DNA from: Pseudomonadota bacterium | GTDB taxonomy: Bacteria > Pseudomonadota > Gammaproteobacteria > Competibacterales > Competibacteraceae | NCBI GenBank assembly: GCA_022709365.1 | Contig: JAKLIY010000031.1 | Span: 1-54,082 of the forward strand | Direction: 5' to 3' | Length of the DNA stretch: 54,082 nt | Part shown: piece after piece, positions 1-8,230 of the stretch | Layout: each line of letters opens with the position of its first letter | How positions within the stretch are numbered: position 1 is the stretch's first letter | Notes under the pieces: model-generated | What the model was told of the DNA's origin: nothing | Databases searched by the model: none | The model's input: the letters and a program-made list of their open reading frames with translations, nothing else | Program-made: the position numbers and the translations under genes

Positions 1-1
1 T

Positions 2-97
2 TGGTCTGGAAAATTGAAGAAAAATATTGAAAGAATTCGCTCATTTTTCAAGCTTCCCACGACTCAGTATGCCAATCTCGAAGAGGCCCCTGTGTAA
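2..97 (+). CDS. C-terminal end of an unidentified protein (partial)
   Basis: An open frame enters from the left edge and runs 31 codons to a TAA at 95-97. The residues (ending YANLEEAPV) look like ordinary coding sequence, with a basic, partly helical stretch (KLKKNIERIRSFFKLP). I do not recognise the family, and the fragment is too short to assign. It could also be chance open sequence. The bases from 98 to 190 are AT-rich and show no gene. Confidence 0.35.
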   Translation, partial: WSGKLKKNIERIRSFFKLPTTQYANLEEAPV

Positions 98-190
98 GGT
101 ATGTCTGGATATCTATTGGATAAACTAAAATAAAAATAAAGCCACACCCTCTTCCATCCTGAACCCAGCCACGCGCTAGGGGCAACCGGT

Positions 191-453
191 ATGAGAGCGC
201 TGAACGATTTGCTCAACGAATGCGATTTTCATCTCCTGGCGCTGCACGAGGCAATGGCGCGCTGCCCTTATTCCGACAATTTGCGCTGGATGTTTTGCAT
301 GAACCCGTCGAATCGACGCCGATCATCGATATTCTGAACCTGCTTGAGCGATACGGATATCGGCCTTCAGCGGCGCGTTGGCAGGAGATTCGCGAGATCC
401 GCAATCAAATTACTCACGAGTACCCCTTTACGAAAAGGGAAATTGAATGGTGA
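191..453 (+). pseudogene. HEPN/HepT-like toxin remnant, frameshifted and internally deleted
   Basis: Two overlapping frames together resemble a HepT-like HEPN protein. The frame from ATG 191 gives a helical start (NECDFHLLALHEAMAR). The other frame then continues as FALDVLHEPVES, IDILNLLERYG and EIREIRNQITHEYP. The last segment carries the RX4HXY signature (R-N-Q-I-T-H-E-Y) of HEPN RNases and HepT toxins. A one-base shift near 262-275 separates the two halves. The middle helix of family members seems missing, because the joined product would be only about 85 residues against roughly 110-140. No MntA-type nucleotidyltransferase partner lies beside it. The likely state is a dead toxin gene; an alternative is that the 3' frame alone is translated from the ATG at 220. 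Confidence 0.6.
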
Positions 454-536
454 CCCTTTTAAGTTCACAGACCATTGAATCTACCTGAGCGGATTACCTA
501 TACTCGCATCATGATGAATAATAAGAAGGCATCAAG

Positions 537-803
537 ATGCGCACTACATTGACTCTCGATGATCAGGTTCTGGCCTCTCTTCAGGAAGCAGCTCACCGCA
601 AAGGTAAACCGTTTAAGTTTATCGTTAATGAGGCCTTGCGATTGGGATTGCAGGCCCTGGAGCATCCCCAGGCGCAACCCTATCGCTTGTCAGGATCAGC
701 CATGGGGCGCGTATTCCCCGGGTTCGACCTGGACAAGGCGCTGGAACTTGCCGAGGGTATCGAGGATCGGGCCATTGCGATGAAGCTGGAATTACGCAAA
801 TGA
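537..803 (+). CDS. VapB-like ribbon-helix-helix antitoxin
   Basis: An 88-residue protein that begins MRTTLTLDDQVLASLQEAA, a ribbon-helix-helix start typical of DUF2191/VapB-type antitoxins. A helical segment with FIVNEALRLGL follows. The C-terminal half (GRVFPGFDLDKALELAE) matches the toxin-wrapping tail seen in PIN-toxin antitoxins. The product should bind and neutralise the PIN protein encoded immediately downstream and repress the shared promoter. The gene overlaps the toxin start by 4 bases (ATGA), the usual translational coupling of such pairs. AAGAAGG stands shortly before the start. Confidence 0.85.
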   Translation: MRTTLTLDDQVLASLQEAAHRKGKPFKFIVNEALRLGLQALEHPQAQPYRLSGSAMGRVFPGFDLDKALELAEGIEDRAIAMKLELRK

Positions 804-1237
804 TGTTGGTAGACGCGAACTTGCTACTTTACGCCGTGAATGATGATCTGCCGCAAAGTCCCCGCGCCCGCGCCTGGTTAGAGGGGGCGTTGTCGGATAA
901 CAAGTGCGTGGGCCTACCTTGGGTGGTGATCCTCGCCTTCTTGCGCATCGCGACGAACCCGCGTGTATTTGAACATCCGCTGACGATTGATCGCGCCAGC
1001 GCCTATATCGATGAATGGTTAGCGCTTCCCGTGGTGCGCACCGTGGTTCCCGGCAACGGTCATTGGCTGATCCTGAGCCATCTGCTGGCCGTCTCCGGCA
1101 CAGGCGGCAATTTAACGACTGACGCCCATATCGCTGCCTTGGCGCTTGAACAAGGATATACCGTCTATTCCACTGATCATGATTTCAAGCGATTTAGTGG
1201 CCTGCGCCATATCAACCCCCTTCTGGCGCTGGCGTAG
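800..1237 (+). CDS. vapC: VapC-like PIN-domain ribonuclease toxin
   Basis: A 145-residue PIN-domain protein. The first acidic residue is in MLVDANLLLYAVN. The centre has LAFLRIATNPRVF, typical of one VapC subgroup. The C-terminal acidic cluster is TTDAHIAALALEQG followed by YSTDHDFKRF. These acids coordinate the metal used for RNA cleavage in the family. Start codons at 800 and 803 are both possible; the first gives the ATGA overlap with the antitoxin. Length and motifs are complete, so the pair is probably functional, unlike the HEPN and AbiE loci on either side of it. The RNA target cannot be told from sequence. Confidence 0.88.
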   Translation: MMLVDANLLLYAVNDDLPQSPRARAWLEGALSDNKCVGLPWVVILAFLRIATNPRVFEHPLTIDRASAYIDEWLALPVVRTVVPGNGHWLILSHLLAVSGTGGNLTTDAHIAALALEQGYTVYSTDHDFKRFSGLRHINPLLALA

Positions 1238-1268
1238 GCGCCTAAGCGTCGGCAACGAGAAATGCGCC

Positions 1269-2390
1269 TTGCATTCAGAGCGTCCAACATCATTCTGTGC
1301 CGCCATCATCGGCGCCGGTTTTGCGGGCTGCACTATCGCCGAGCGCCTCGCCAGCGCCGGTCATTGCGTCCTAGTTATTGATCAGCGTTCCCACATCGGC
1401 GGCAATGCCTACGATGAACTTGACGCTCACGGCGTTCTCATCCACCGCTATGGTCCCCACATCTTCCACACCAACGCCCAGCGCGTGGTGGATTACCTCT
1501 CCCGCTTCACGGACTGGCTGCCCTACGAGCATCGCGTCCTCGCCAGCGTGGACGGTCAACTGCTCCCCATCCCCATCAACCAGGACACCATCAACCGTCT
1601 CTACAATCTCCACCTCGACGAAGCCGGCGTCCAGGCTTTCCTCGACCGGGTGCGCGAACCCCGCGATCCCATTAAAACCAGCGAAGACGTCGTCCTCAAC
1701 ACGGTTGGCCGCGACCTCTACGAAAAATTCTTTCGCGGCTACACCCGCAAACAATGGGGCCTCGACCCTTCCCAACTCAGCGCCGCCGTCACCGCCCGCA
1801 TCCCGGTTCGCACTAACCGCGATAACCGCTACTTCAACGACCAATTCCAGATCATGCCCAAGGACGGCTACACTGCGCTATTCCAGCAGATGCTCGACCA
1901 TCCCAACATCCGCCTCGAACTTAACACCGATTTCTTCGCCATCCGCCACCGGCTCAACGCCAAAACCGTCATCTACACCGGCCCCATCGACGCCTATTTC
2001 GACGACTGTTACGGTCCCCTGCCCTACCGTTCCCTTCACTTTGAACACGAACACCAACCCGGCATCGCCCAATACCAGCCGGTCGCCGTCATCAACTACC
2101 CCAACGACCACGCCTACACCCGCATCACCGAATTCAAGCACCTCACCAGCCAAAGCCACCCTGGCACCTCCATCGTCCGCGAATACCCCCAGGCCGAAGG
2201 CGACCCCTATTACCCCATCCCGCGCCCGGAAAACGAAGCTCTCTACCAGCGCTACAAAGCCCTCGCCGCCTGCGAAAGCAACGCCTTCTTCGTCGGTCGC
2301 CTCGCCCAATACCGCTACTACAACATGGACCAGGTCGTCGCCGCCGCACTGAAGACCGCCGACCAGATACTCGGCTTAGCTCGTGACTGA
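1269..2390 (+). CDS. glf: UDP-galactopyranose mutase
   Basis: Converts UDP-galactopyranose to UDP-galactofuranose, the donor for galactofuranose in surface glycans. The N-terminus has the FAD motif IIGAGFAGCTIAERL. Family signatures follow: YGPHIFHTN, the substrate-binding YTRKQWG, and RYYNMDQVV near the end. No ATG lies near the expected start. A TTG at 1269 with GAGAAA a few bases upstream gives 373 residues, close to the usual 365-400. The in-frame ATG at 1146 lies inside vapC and would add an unrelated leader. An ATG at 1261 is out of frame, so a small start-region defect is not excluded. The GT2 at 3597 is a plausible user of the product. Confidence 0.9.
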   Translation: MHSERPTSFCAAIIGAGFAGCTIAERLASAGHCVLVIDQRSHIGGNAYDELDAHGVLIHRYGPHIFHTNAQRVVDYLSRFTDWLPYEHRVLASVDGQLLPIPINQDTINRLYNLHLDEAGVQAFLDRVREPRDPIKTSEDVVLNTVGRDLYEKFFRGYTRKQWGLDPSQLSAAVTARIPVRTNRDNRYFNDQFQIMPKDGYTALFQQMLDHPNIRLELNTDFFAIRHRLNAKTVIYTGPIDAYFDDCYGPLPYRSLHFEHEHQPGIAQYQPVAVINYPNDHAYTRITEFKHLTSQSHPGTSIVREYPQAEGDPYYPIPRPENEALYQRYKALAACESNAFFVGRLAQYRYYNMDQVVAAALKTADQILGLARD

Positions 2391-2401
2391 TGCCTCAACG
2401 C

Positions 2402-2455
2402 TTGACATGCGGCAAATCATTCCAGAAACTTTCATAAAATGAAAGTTTCTGGAAT
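2402..2455 (+). promoter_or_regulatory. Promoter element and perfect palindromic operator of the AbiE locus
   Basis: A consensus -35 hexamer TTGACA lies at 2402-2407. A perfect inverted repeat follows, with 17-bp arms (2419-2435 and 2439-2455) around an AAA centre; the left arm is ATTCCAGAAACTTTCAT. It ends six bases before the ATG of the antitoxin gene. AbiEi proteins are known to autorepress through inverted repeats in their promoters, so this is the likely operator. No convincing -10 box could be placed at normal spacing. The same palindrome could form a hairpin in the leader RNA over the ribosome-binding region. Confidence 0.7.
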
Positions 2456-2460
2456 TGCTT

Positions 2461-3207
2461 ATGCAAACTGTGGTGCAAGCTATTCTCGACTCCGGTTTAG
2501 GTGATCGGGTGATCTGCGAACAGCAGCTCGCCCGTCTGGTCGAAGGCAGCGCCCAGCGACGCTACAACCTGGTCAACCGGGCGCTCAAGGCCGGTGAGTT
2601 AGTGCGACTGCGGCGCGGGCGGTATCTGCTGGCTCGCCGGTGGCGCACGAAGCCGGGCCACCCTTTCGCACTGGCCCAAGCCTTGCGTCCGGGCTGCTAT
2701 GTTTCTTTTGAGACCGCTCTGAGCTTTCATGGCTGGATTCCGGAGACCACCCCGTTAACGGCCTGCGTGACTCCAGAACGAAAAAGCAGCGAAACCCTGC
2801 ATCCATCGTTTGGCCTTTTCCAGTTTTCTCCGCTCGCCATCAACGAGGGCTTTTTTCTGGAGGGAGTCGATCGCCTGATTCTGGATGACCAGACTGCGCT
2901 GGTAGCGCAGCCGCTGCGCGCCCTACTGGACATAGTCTGCCGGCGCAAATTGGCGTGGCGGGGACGCGGCTGGCTGGTCGATGGTCTGCGGATCGACAGC
3001 GATATTCTCGACACCCTCCAGCGAGACCACCTGCAAACATTACAAGCCGTGTACAAGCACAACCCAATGCGTGATTTCATCACAGCGCTAGACAAGGAAC
3101 TGGGTCAAAGCAGGGCGCAAACTCACGGTAAGGCTGGAAATCGACACTCGCCCACCGGAAGGCTCCAGCTTCAGCTACCGCTATCTCGACTTTCCACTGG
3201 ATTTTGA
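2461..3207 (+). CDS. abiEi: AbiEi-family type IV antitoxin
   Basis: A 248-residue protein from ATG 2461; a TTG at 2455 is also in frame. The N-terminus is a winged helix (QQLARLVEGSAQRRYNLVNRAL, then LVRLRRGRYLLA). The antitoxin domain follows (GCYVSFETALSFHGWIPE, about residues 80-100). The AbiEi antitoxin of AbiE systems represses its own promoter and counters the AbiEii nucleotidyltransferase. Beyond about residue 215 the frame runs into sequence that encodes the AbiEii toxin in another frame, so the last 35 or so residues are not native AbiEi. The antitoxin core looks whole, but its toxin is broken. Confidence 0.82.
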   Translation: MQTVVQAILDSGLGDRVICEQQLARLVEGSAQRRYNLVNRALKAGELVRLRRGRYLLARRWRTKPGHPFALAQALRPGCYVSFETALSFHGWIPETTPLTACVTPERKSSETLHPSFGLFQFSPLAINEGFFLEGVDRLILDDQTALVAQPLRALLDIVCRRKLAWRGRGWLVDGLRIDSDILDTLQRDHLQTLQAVYKHNPMRDFITALDKELGQSRAQTHGKAGNRHSPTGRLQLQLPLSRLSTGF

Positions 3208-3613
3208 GGTGCGCCATCAGGATCTGCCCAGCAACTTTGCGCTGAAGATTCATGCGCTGCTGTGCCGACCTTATCTCAAGGGGCGGGACTGGTACGATTT
3301 CAGTTGGTATGTGAAACAGGGCGTCCCGCCTAATCTGCCGCATCTGGCTGCGGCCCTGCGGCAGATCGGGCCGTGGGCTGGCTGCGGTCACGCCATCGAT
3401 TGGACATGGGTGCAAACGGCTCTGCGCGAAAAAACCCGCCAGATTGACTGGCCCGCCGCCGCCCAGGACGTCGCGCCTTTCCTCACTGCTACCGAACAGG
3501 CCAGTCTCAAGCTCTGGAGCGAGCGGTTTTTTATGGCAAAAATCGAGCGACTGTCCGCTATGTGGACCCGCCCGCATCAGGACGTTCCCTCCATCCATGT
3601 CATCCACTCTTAA
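3092..3613 (+). pseudogene. AbiEii toxin remnant, N-terminal nucleotidyltransferase part deleted
   Basis: The frame open from 3092 encodes LTVRLEIDT, YRYLDFPLDF, NFALKIHALLCRPYLKGRDW and YDFSWYV, the C-terminal half of AbiEii/AbiGii nucleotidyltransferase toxins. The N-terminal catalytic half, with its GS...D motif and usually more than 100 residues, is absent. The frame instead begins after a stop at 3089-3091 and overlaps the 3' end of abiEi. A GTG at 3209 could start a 134-residue fragment that would lack the active site. The deletion therefore removed the toxin start and fused the two genes out of frame. The remnant ends inside the GT2 start region. Confidence 0.75.
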
Positions 3614-4955
3614 CCGCGCACCCGACGGTGAGGTCATCGCCATCATGGTCGTCTGGAATGGCCTGCCCTTTCTGGCTGAAGGGATCGCGTCGGTCTTGCG
3701 CGAACTTCGTCCGCAAGACGACCTGCTGATCATTGAGAACGGCTCCACCGACGGCAGCGCCGAATGGTTGCGCCAGAATTACCCCGACGTCGCCCTGCTG
3801 CAAACCGGCTGCAACCTGGGCGGCGCAGGCGGCTTCAACGCCGGCATGGCCATCGCGTTACGCTGCCCCCGCTGTCGCTTCATCTGGCTGTTGGATAACG
3901 ACATCATCGTCGAACCCGGCGCGCTGCCGCCGTTACTTGACCAGCTCGCCATCGAACCGAACGCCGTCGCCGCCGGCTCGCAAATCTGCCTCTACCAACA
4001 ACCCAACATCGTGCAGGAAATCGGTGCGCTGCTCTCGCCCTGGCTGGGTGCGCTGCAACAACGCGGGGCAGGCGGTCCCCGGCAAAATCCCGACCAGCCG
4101 CCCGCTCTGGTGGACTATCTTGCTGCCTGTTCCCTGCTCATCCGATCCGCAGCCCTTCACGCCATTGGTTTCTTTCCAAATTTCTTCATCTACTACGATG
4201 ATGTTGAATGGGGTCAACGCGCCCGACGCGCCGGCTGGACCCTGTGGGCCGTCCCTGCCTCGGTCATCCGTCATCATTTCAGCGGCCTGAAACCAGTCGC
4301 AGCCTGGCGCGAGTATTACCGGAAACGCAATCGCACCGTCTTTCTGGCCTTGCATCCCCCGCGCCGTGGCCGTCAATGGGCCTTGCTGGCCTATCTCATC
4401 CACTTGCACCATCTCATCCTGTACACCCATTGGCGCGGTCATACTCTGTTCCACCAGACCTACTCAGCCGCCCGGCATGACGCGCTGACCGGACAACTCG
4501 GCGCCCGGGAGCTATCACCACCACCTCCACCGGCCAGCTTGCCAACCTCACTGCAAACCTGCGCCATGGTCTGGATTGACTTGCCTGGCCAACCCGGCGA
4601 CGCGCAACTGCTAGCCTGCCGGCTGCAAAACAGCACGCCCGCGATTCCCTGTCAGATCATCGACGCTGCCCAGTCCTCATGCCCAGCGTCCACTTCCCGA
4701 CCAGCCGCCATTGTCGGCGACAACTACCGGCTGCATACCGCTTGGCACGCAGTGATCGTCTATCGCTATCGCGACGGTCAATTCACCCTGCTGCGTCATC
4801 CGATCCGCGATCACATCATCGCGCATCTGCTCCATGGCCTGGCGCTACTGGCAGCAATGTCCCGCGCTATCCCCGATTTCCAGCGTCTGCGGACCCGGTA
4901 TCGTCAAGGGCTGACGCCGTTTATCCCCAATAAAACTTATAAAAATAAATATTAA
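3597..4955 (+). CDS. Family 2 glycosyltransferase, GlfT-like
   Basis: A 452-residue GT-A glycosyltransferase. From ATG 3597 the protein shows the start VIAIMVVWNG, the nucleotide-binding ENGSTDGSAEWL, the metal-binding FIWLLDNDIIVEPG (D-N-D), and the acceptor-side YYDDVEWGQRARRAGW with a nearby HH. The DDVEWGQRA block resembles rhamnosyl- and galactofuranosyltransferases of the GlfT/WbbL type. Together with glf upstream this suggests transfer of galactofuranose to a surface glycan; that specificity is inference. A roughly 150-residue C-terminal part has no recognised domain. The start overlaps the end of the AbiEii remnant by 17 bases, suggesting that a deletion joined the two regions. Confidence 0.82.
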   Translation: MSSTLNRAPDGEVIAIMVVWNGLPFLAEGIASVLRELRPQDDLLIIENGSTDGSAEWLRQNYPDVALLQTGCNLGGAGGFNAGMAIALRCPRCRFIWLLDNDIIVEPGALPPLLDQLAIEPNAVAAGSQICLYQQPNIVQEIGALLSPWLGALQQRGAGGPRQNPDQPPALVDYLAACSLLIRSAALHAIGFFPNFFIYYDDVEWGQRARRAGWTLWAVPASVIRHHFSGLKPVAAWREYYRKRNRTVFLALHPPRRGRQWALLAYLIHLHHLILYTHWRGHTLFHQTYSAARHDALTGQLGARELSPPPPPASLPTSLQTCAMVWIDLPGQPGDAQLLACRLQNSTPAIPCQIIDAAQSSCPASTSRPAAIVGDNYRLHTAWHAVIVYRYRDGQFTLLRHPIRDHIIAHLLHGLALLAAMSRAIPDFQRLRTRYRQGLTPFIPNKTYKNKY

Positions 4956-4960
4956 TACTA

Positions 4961-6384
4961 ATGATATCTAAATTTATATCAAAAAATTCTTCAAATAAAA
5001 ATAAAATATTATTTTTTTTACAGATTATTTCTATTTTTATTATATTTACATCTTACTTATCTCCTTATGGACACTTATACAATCCTTATCGAGTAGATGA
5101 CACTTGGTTTACAAGTTTTATATATAACGACTATATAAAAAATATAACAACAGATACTGTATTTGGTGGGAATGTAAAAAATGGTCTTGGTGGAACACAC
5201 TATTTCGGAAAGCTATACTCTTTTGCTTATGGATCATTCGCTGATCTATACGGTAGTTGGAGCAAAAGCTCTCTCTATATTGTCAGCATATTCTTGCTAA
5301 TATTGTCTTCATTCACTTGGTTTTTTTATAGCTCGCAAGTTAAGCTATTCAGCACCTGTAGCTTTTACAGTACCGTTGTTGATGCTAATCATGCCAATCT
5401 TTTTCATCAGGTCACACTCTATAAGAACTGAAATGTTTGTATTGTTCTTCATTTCAATTTCGACACTGTTTTTGATTTATGAAATGTACTCTGGTGCTTT
5501 GCTAGCTGGTTTCATTGCAGTCGAAACACACCCTGTGGGCTTAATTTTTTTTATTTGTTTCAATACCTATATTTTTGTCAAAAATTACTAATAAAAAAGT
5601 CAGGAAAGTAGATACAAGTGCGGCTATGCTAGTCAGCATAGCCTGTATTGCAATATACTTTATGCTACACCCTGATGGAATAAAATTATTTTCAGAAATA
5701 GATAGTTCAACTTTCCAGTTATCCAATAATTTTATTTTTGAATATTATTTTTCATCAAAAAACTGGCACACACTACCAGAATTTTTATTAGTCTTTATTG
5801 CAAGCATCCTTTACACTAGAGGATTTTTAACTGAAAAAAATAATGGATTACTTGGAGGAATATTATTGTGCATAATTCTATTTTCAATATTACTGAACAG
5901 ATCCACTAATGGGATTTATATAGTATTAGCTTATCCAATATTTATTTTAATTATGGTACATGCTTATCATAAAAAATTACCCTTATTTATCGCTATTATT
6001 ATGTTTTTATCAGCACCAAAATTAGCATACCTATCCTGGCAAGGCTTAAAACTACCAGACTATGGAACGGAATATAAAGAAAAATTATTAAAGATTATTC
6101 CTAATGATAACCTGCCAGTAGTTGGCACCCCAAATGATTACTGGATATTTAAGGATAAAGAATTTTATGATTTATGTCATTATATGGATTATGAAAAATT
6201 TCAATATAATATTCATACTGCATGGTTAATAATAAGGCCAAAAGCTATTCTTGAAAAATACTATGGTTTAATGAATTGTAAAAATTATGAAAACAATATT
6301 GAAAAAAATTACTCCATCAGCTTATTAAGCTCATTCGAATATGATGACGGGATTGTAGAGATAAAGAAGATCGTGAAAAAATGA
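4961..6384 (+). pseudogene. GT-C-like membrane glycosyltransferase or polymerase, split by two frameshifts
   Basis: Three consecutive frames read as one polytopic membrane protein of about 474 residues: 4961 to about 5321, about 5321 to 5550, and about 5550 to 6384. The first loop has YNPYRVDDTWF, like the acidic pair of GT-C enzymes. A later segment has SHSIRTEMFVLFF, resembling the R-x-E motif of ArnT/PMT-like proteins. Each break needs removal of one T: the run at 5321-5327 has 7 where 6 keep the frame, and the run at 5545-5552 has 8 where 7 do. The segment is strongly AT-rich compared with its GC-rich neighbours, a sign of transfer. Either the gene is inactivated or both runs are sequencing overcalls. 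Confidence 0.6.
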
Positions 6385-6403
6385 AACCTTGGGCTTAATC
6401 ACC

Positions 6404-7489
6404 ATGCGCATCGCCTACTTCTGCAAGCGTCAATACATGCGCAAGGACGTGCTGGATGACCATTATGGCCGACTGTACGCCCTGCCCTGGCAGCTCGCCG
6501 CACGCGGCCATACTGTTCTCGGTCTCTGCCTCAGCTACCGCACCCGCCCCCAAGGACTCATCCAGCGCGAACTCGACGGCAAGCTAATCTGGCATTCCTT
6601 CAACCTCGCCCGTCCCGACCGCTACCTGCGTCATAGCCTGGCGCTGCTGCGCGACTTCCAGCCCGATCTGCTGCTGGGCGGCTCCGACAGCCCGCATCTC
6701 ATTCTCACTGCCGCCCTGGCCTGCCAATTGCGCTGCCCCTACGCCGCCGACCTCTACGACAATTTTGAAAGCTTCGGTCTCACCCGCCTGCCCGGCGTTC
6801 GCTTTCTCTACCGCCGGGCGTTGCGCTATGCCCAAGGCGTTTCCTGCGTCAGCCCCACCCTAGCCCACTACATCCAAGCGACCTGCCAGCCCACCGGCCC
6901 GGTGATCGCCCTGGAAAGCACCATCAACCCCGGACAGTTCCAACCTCTGGACCATGCCGCCTGCCGCCAGCAACTCGGCCTATCGCCTGATGCCCGCCTG
7001 ATTGGCACCGCCGGTGCCCTCGACAATAGTCGGGGCATCGACACGCTCTATCGCGCTTTCCATCGGCTCGCCGAACGCGACCCCCAACTCCACCTCGCCT
7101 TGGCCGGGCGCGCCGACTCCCCGATCCCCGCCCATCCCCGCCTTCTCCATCTGGGCGAACTGCCGCACGACCGCATGCCCATCTTCTTTAACGCTTTAGA
7201 CGTCGCCATCCTCTGCATTCGCGACACAGCCTTCGGCCGCTATTCCTTCCCCCAGAAAGCCTACGAAATGCTAGCCTGTCGCATCCCCCTAGTCGCCGCC
7301 GCCGTCGGCAGCATCGGCGACCTGCTCAAAGACGCGCCGTATTGTCTCTACCAACCGGACGATGCCCAGGGTCTGGCCGACAAAATCGCCGATCAACTAA
7401 ATCAACCTCGACCGCCCGACCTGCCGATACCCACCTGGGCTGATCAGGCGGAAAGGCTGGAACGGCTGTTGCTCAGTTGCCGGTTTTAG
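6404..7489 (+). CDS. Family 4 glycosyltransferase
   Basis: A 361-residue GT-B glycosyltransferase that starts MRIAYFCKRQYMRKDVLDD at ATG 6404. The N-terminal acceptor domain is followed by a donor domain with LIGTAGALDNSRGIDTLYRA and a GT4-style nucleotide-sugar block, FGRYSFPQKAYEMLACRIPL (E-x-L, proline turn). It probably acts on the cytoplasmic side in assembly of the same surface glycan as the preceding genes. The sugar and linkage are unknown. Its base composition is GC-rich like the chromosome and unlike the AT-rich gene just before it. It faces lutC convergently, with 84 bases between the two genes and no obvious terminator. Confidence 0.85.
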   Translation: MRIAYFCKRQYMRKDVLDDHYGRLYALPWQLAARGHTVLGLCLSYRTRPQGLIQRELDGKLIWHSFNLARPDRYLRHSLALLRDFQPDLLLGGSDSPHLILTAALACQLRCPYAADLYDNFESFGLTRLPGVRFLYRRALRYAQGVSCVSPTLAHYIQATCQPTGPVIALESTINPGQFQPLDHAACRQQLGLSPDARLIGTAGALDNSRGIDTLYRAFHRLAERDPQLHLALAGRADSPIPAHPRLLHLGELPHDRMPIFFNALDVAILCIRDTAFGRYSFPQKAYEMLACRIPLVAAAVGSIGDLLKDAPYCLYQPDDAQGLADKIADQLNQPRPPDLPIPTWADQAERLERLLLSCRF

Positions 7490-7573
7490 CGGCGAAAGCA
7501 ACCCCGATGAAACCACCACAACGGGATCGCCGCCGCATCCAGCACCGGACCAATGGCCCGATCATGCGCTGCA

Positions 7574-8230
7574 TCATTGTAAAATGAACACCACCAGCTC
7601 CTTCGGCCCGTGAACGCCGAACGTCAGGGTCAACTCGATATCCGCCGTCTTCGACGGTCCGGAAATCAGCAACACATTCGTCGGCATCCCCTGCTCCAGC
7701 CAGCCTTGTCGATCTATCGCTTCAGCGAACGTGTTAAAGATCGCCTCCGCCTCCAGCACCGCAATATGCAAACCCGGTGTCAATGACATCAACCGGGGTT
7801 CCGCCACGCTCGGCCACAGGATCAAGGCCCCGGTTTCTGCAATCGCGCCACGGGTAGACGTGATGCCCGCGTCAATGGTGAATAACGACTCCCGGCACTG
7901 CTCCACCGGCTCCACATAGGGAACCAGCGGCGGCAATCCCTCCTCCCAGGCGGCTTCCAGCACTGCGCCGAGCGGCGTTGCCGGCGCGTACAGCAACCCA
8001 TTCAGCGCACGGGTCCGCAACAGCGTCTTGAGTTCCCCGAGCCACTCGCGGGCCGCAACCACCTGCACCTCGGCGTGCATCACTTCCAACATACGCCGCA
8101 GCCGGTCGATCCGCTCTTCCCGACTCAACGCCAATCCGGCGATGACTGGCGCTTCCGGCACGGTGTATCGGCCGTGAGTCGGGATGGCCCGCAGCCGGGA
8201 CAGGATATTTTCACGAGCGTTAGCGGTCAT
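7574..8230 (-). CDS. lutC: Lactate utilization protein LutC
   Basis: A 218-residue LUD-domain protein, third gene of lutABC. It shows the conserved TRGAIAETGALILWPS and the C-terminal LLISGPSKTADIELTLTFGVHGPKE, read in two overlapping parts. LutABC oxidises L-lactate to pyruvate in the cytoplasm, with electrons passing through LutB iron-sulfur clusters. ATG codons at 8228-8230 and 8231-8233 are both possible; either overlaps the end of lutB by about 10 bases, which implies translational coupling. Further upstream starts would sit deep inside lutB. Confidence 0.92.
   Translation of the reverse strand: MTANARENILSRLRAIPTHGRYTVPEAPVIAGLALSREERIDRLRRMLEVMHAEVQVVAAREWLGELKTLLRTRALNGLLYAPATPLGAVLEAAWEEGLPPLVPYVEPVEQCRESLFTIDAGITSTRGAIAETGALILWPSVAEPRLMSLTPGLHIAVLEAEAIFNTFAEAIDRQGWLEQGMPTNVLLISGPSKTADIELTLTFGVHGPKELVVFILQ

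Noticed and set aside
1378..2352. Open frame of 324 codons inside glf
   Set aside because: Its product is almost all Ser, Thr, Pro and Ala, a frame artefact of the real mutase gene.
5321..5552. Programmed ribosomal frameshifting at the T-runs
   Set aside because: There is no slippery heptamer with a downstream structure, and two separate shifts in the same direction are better explained by indels or base-calling errors.
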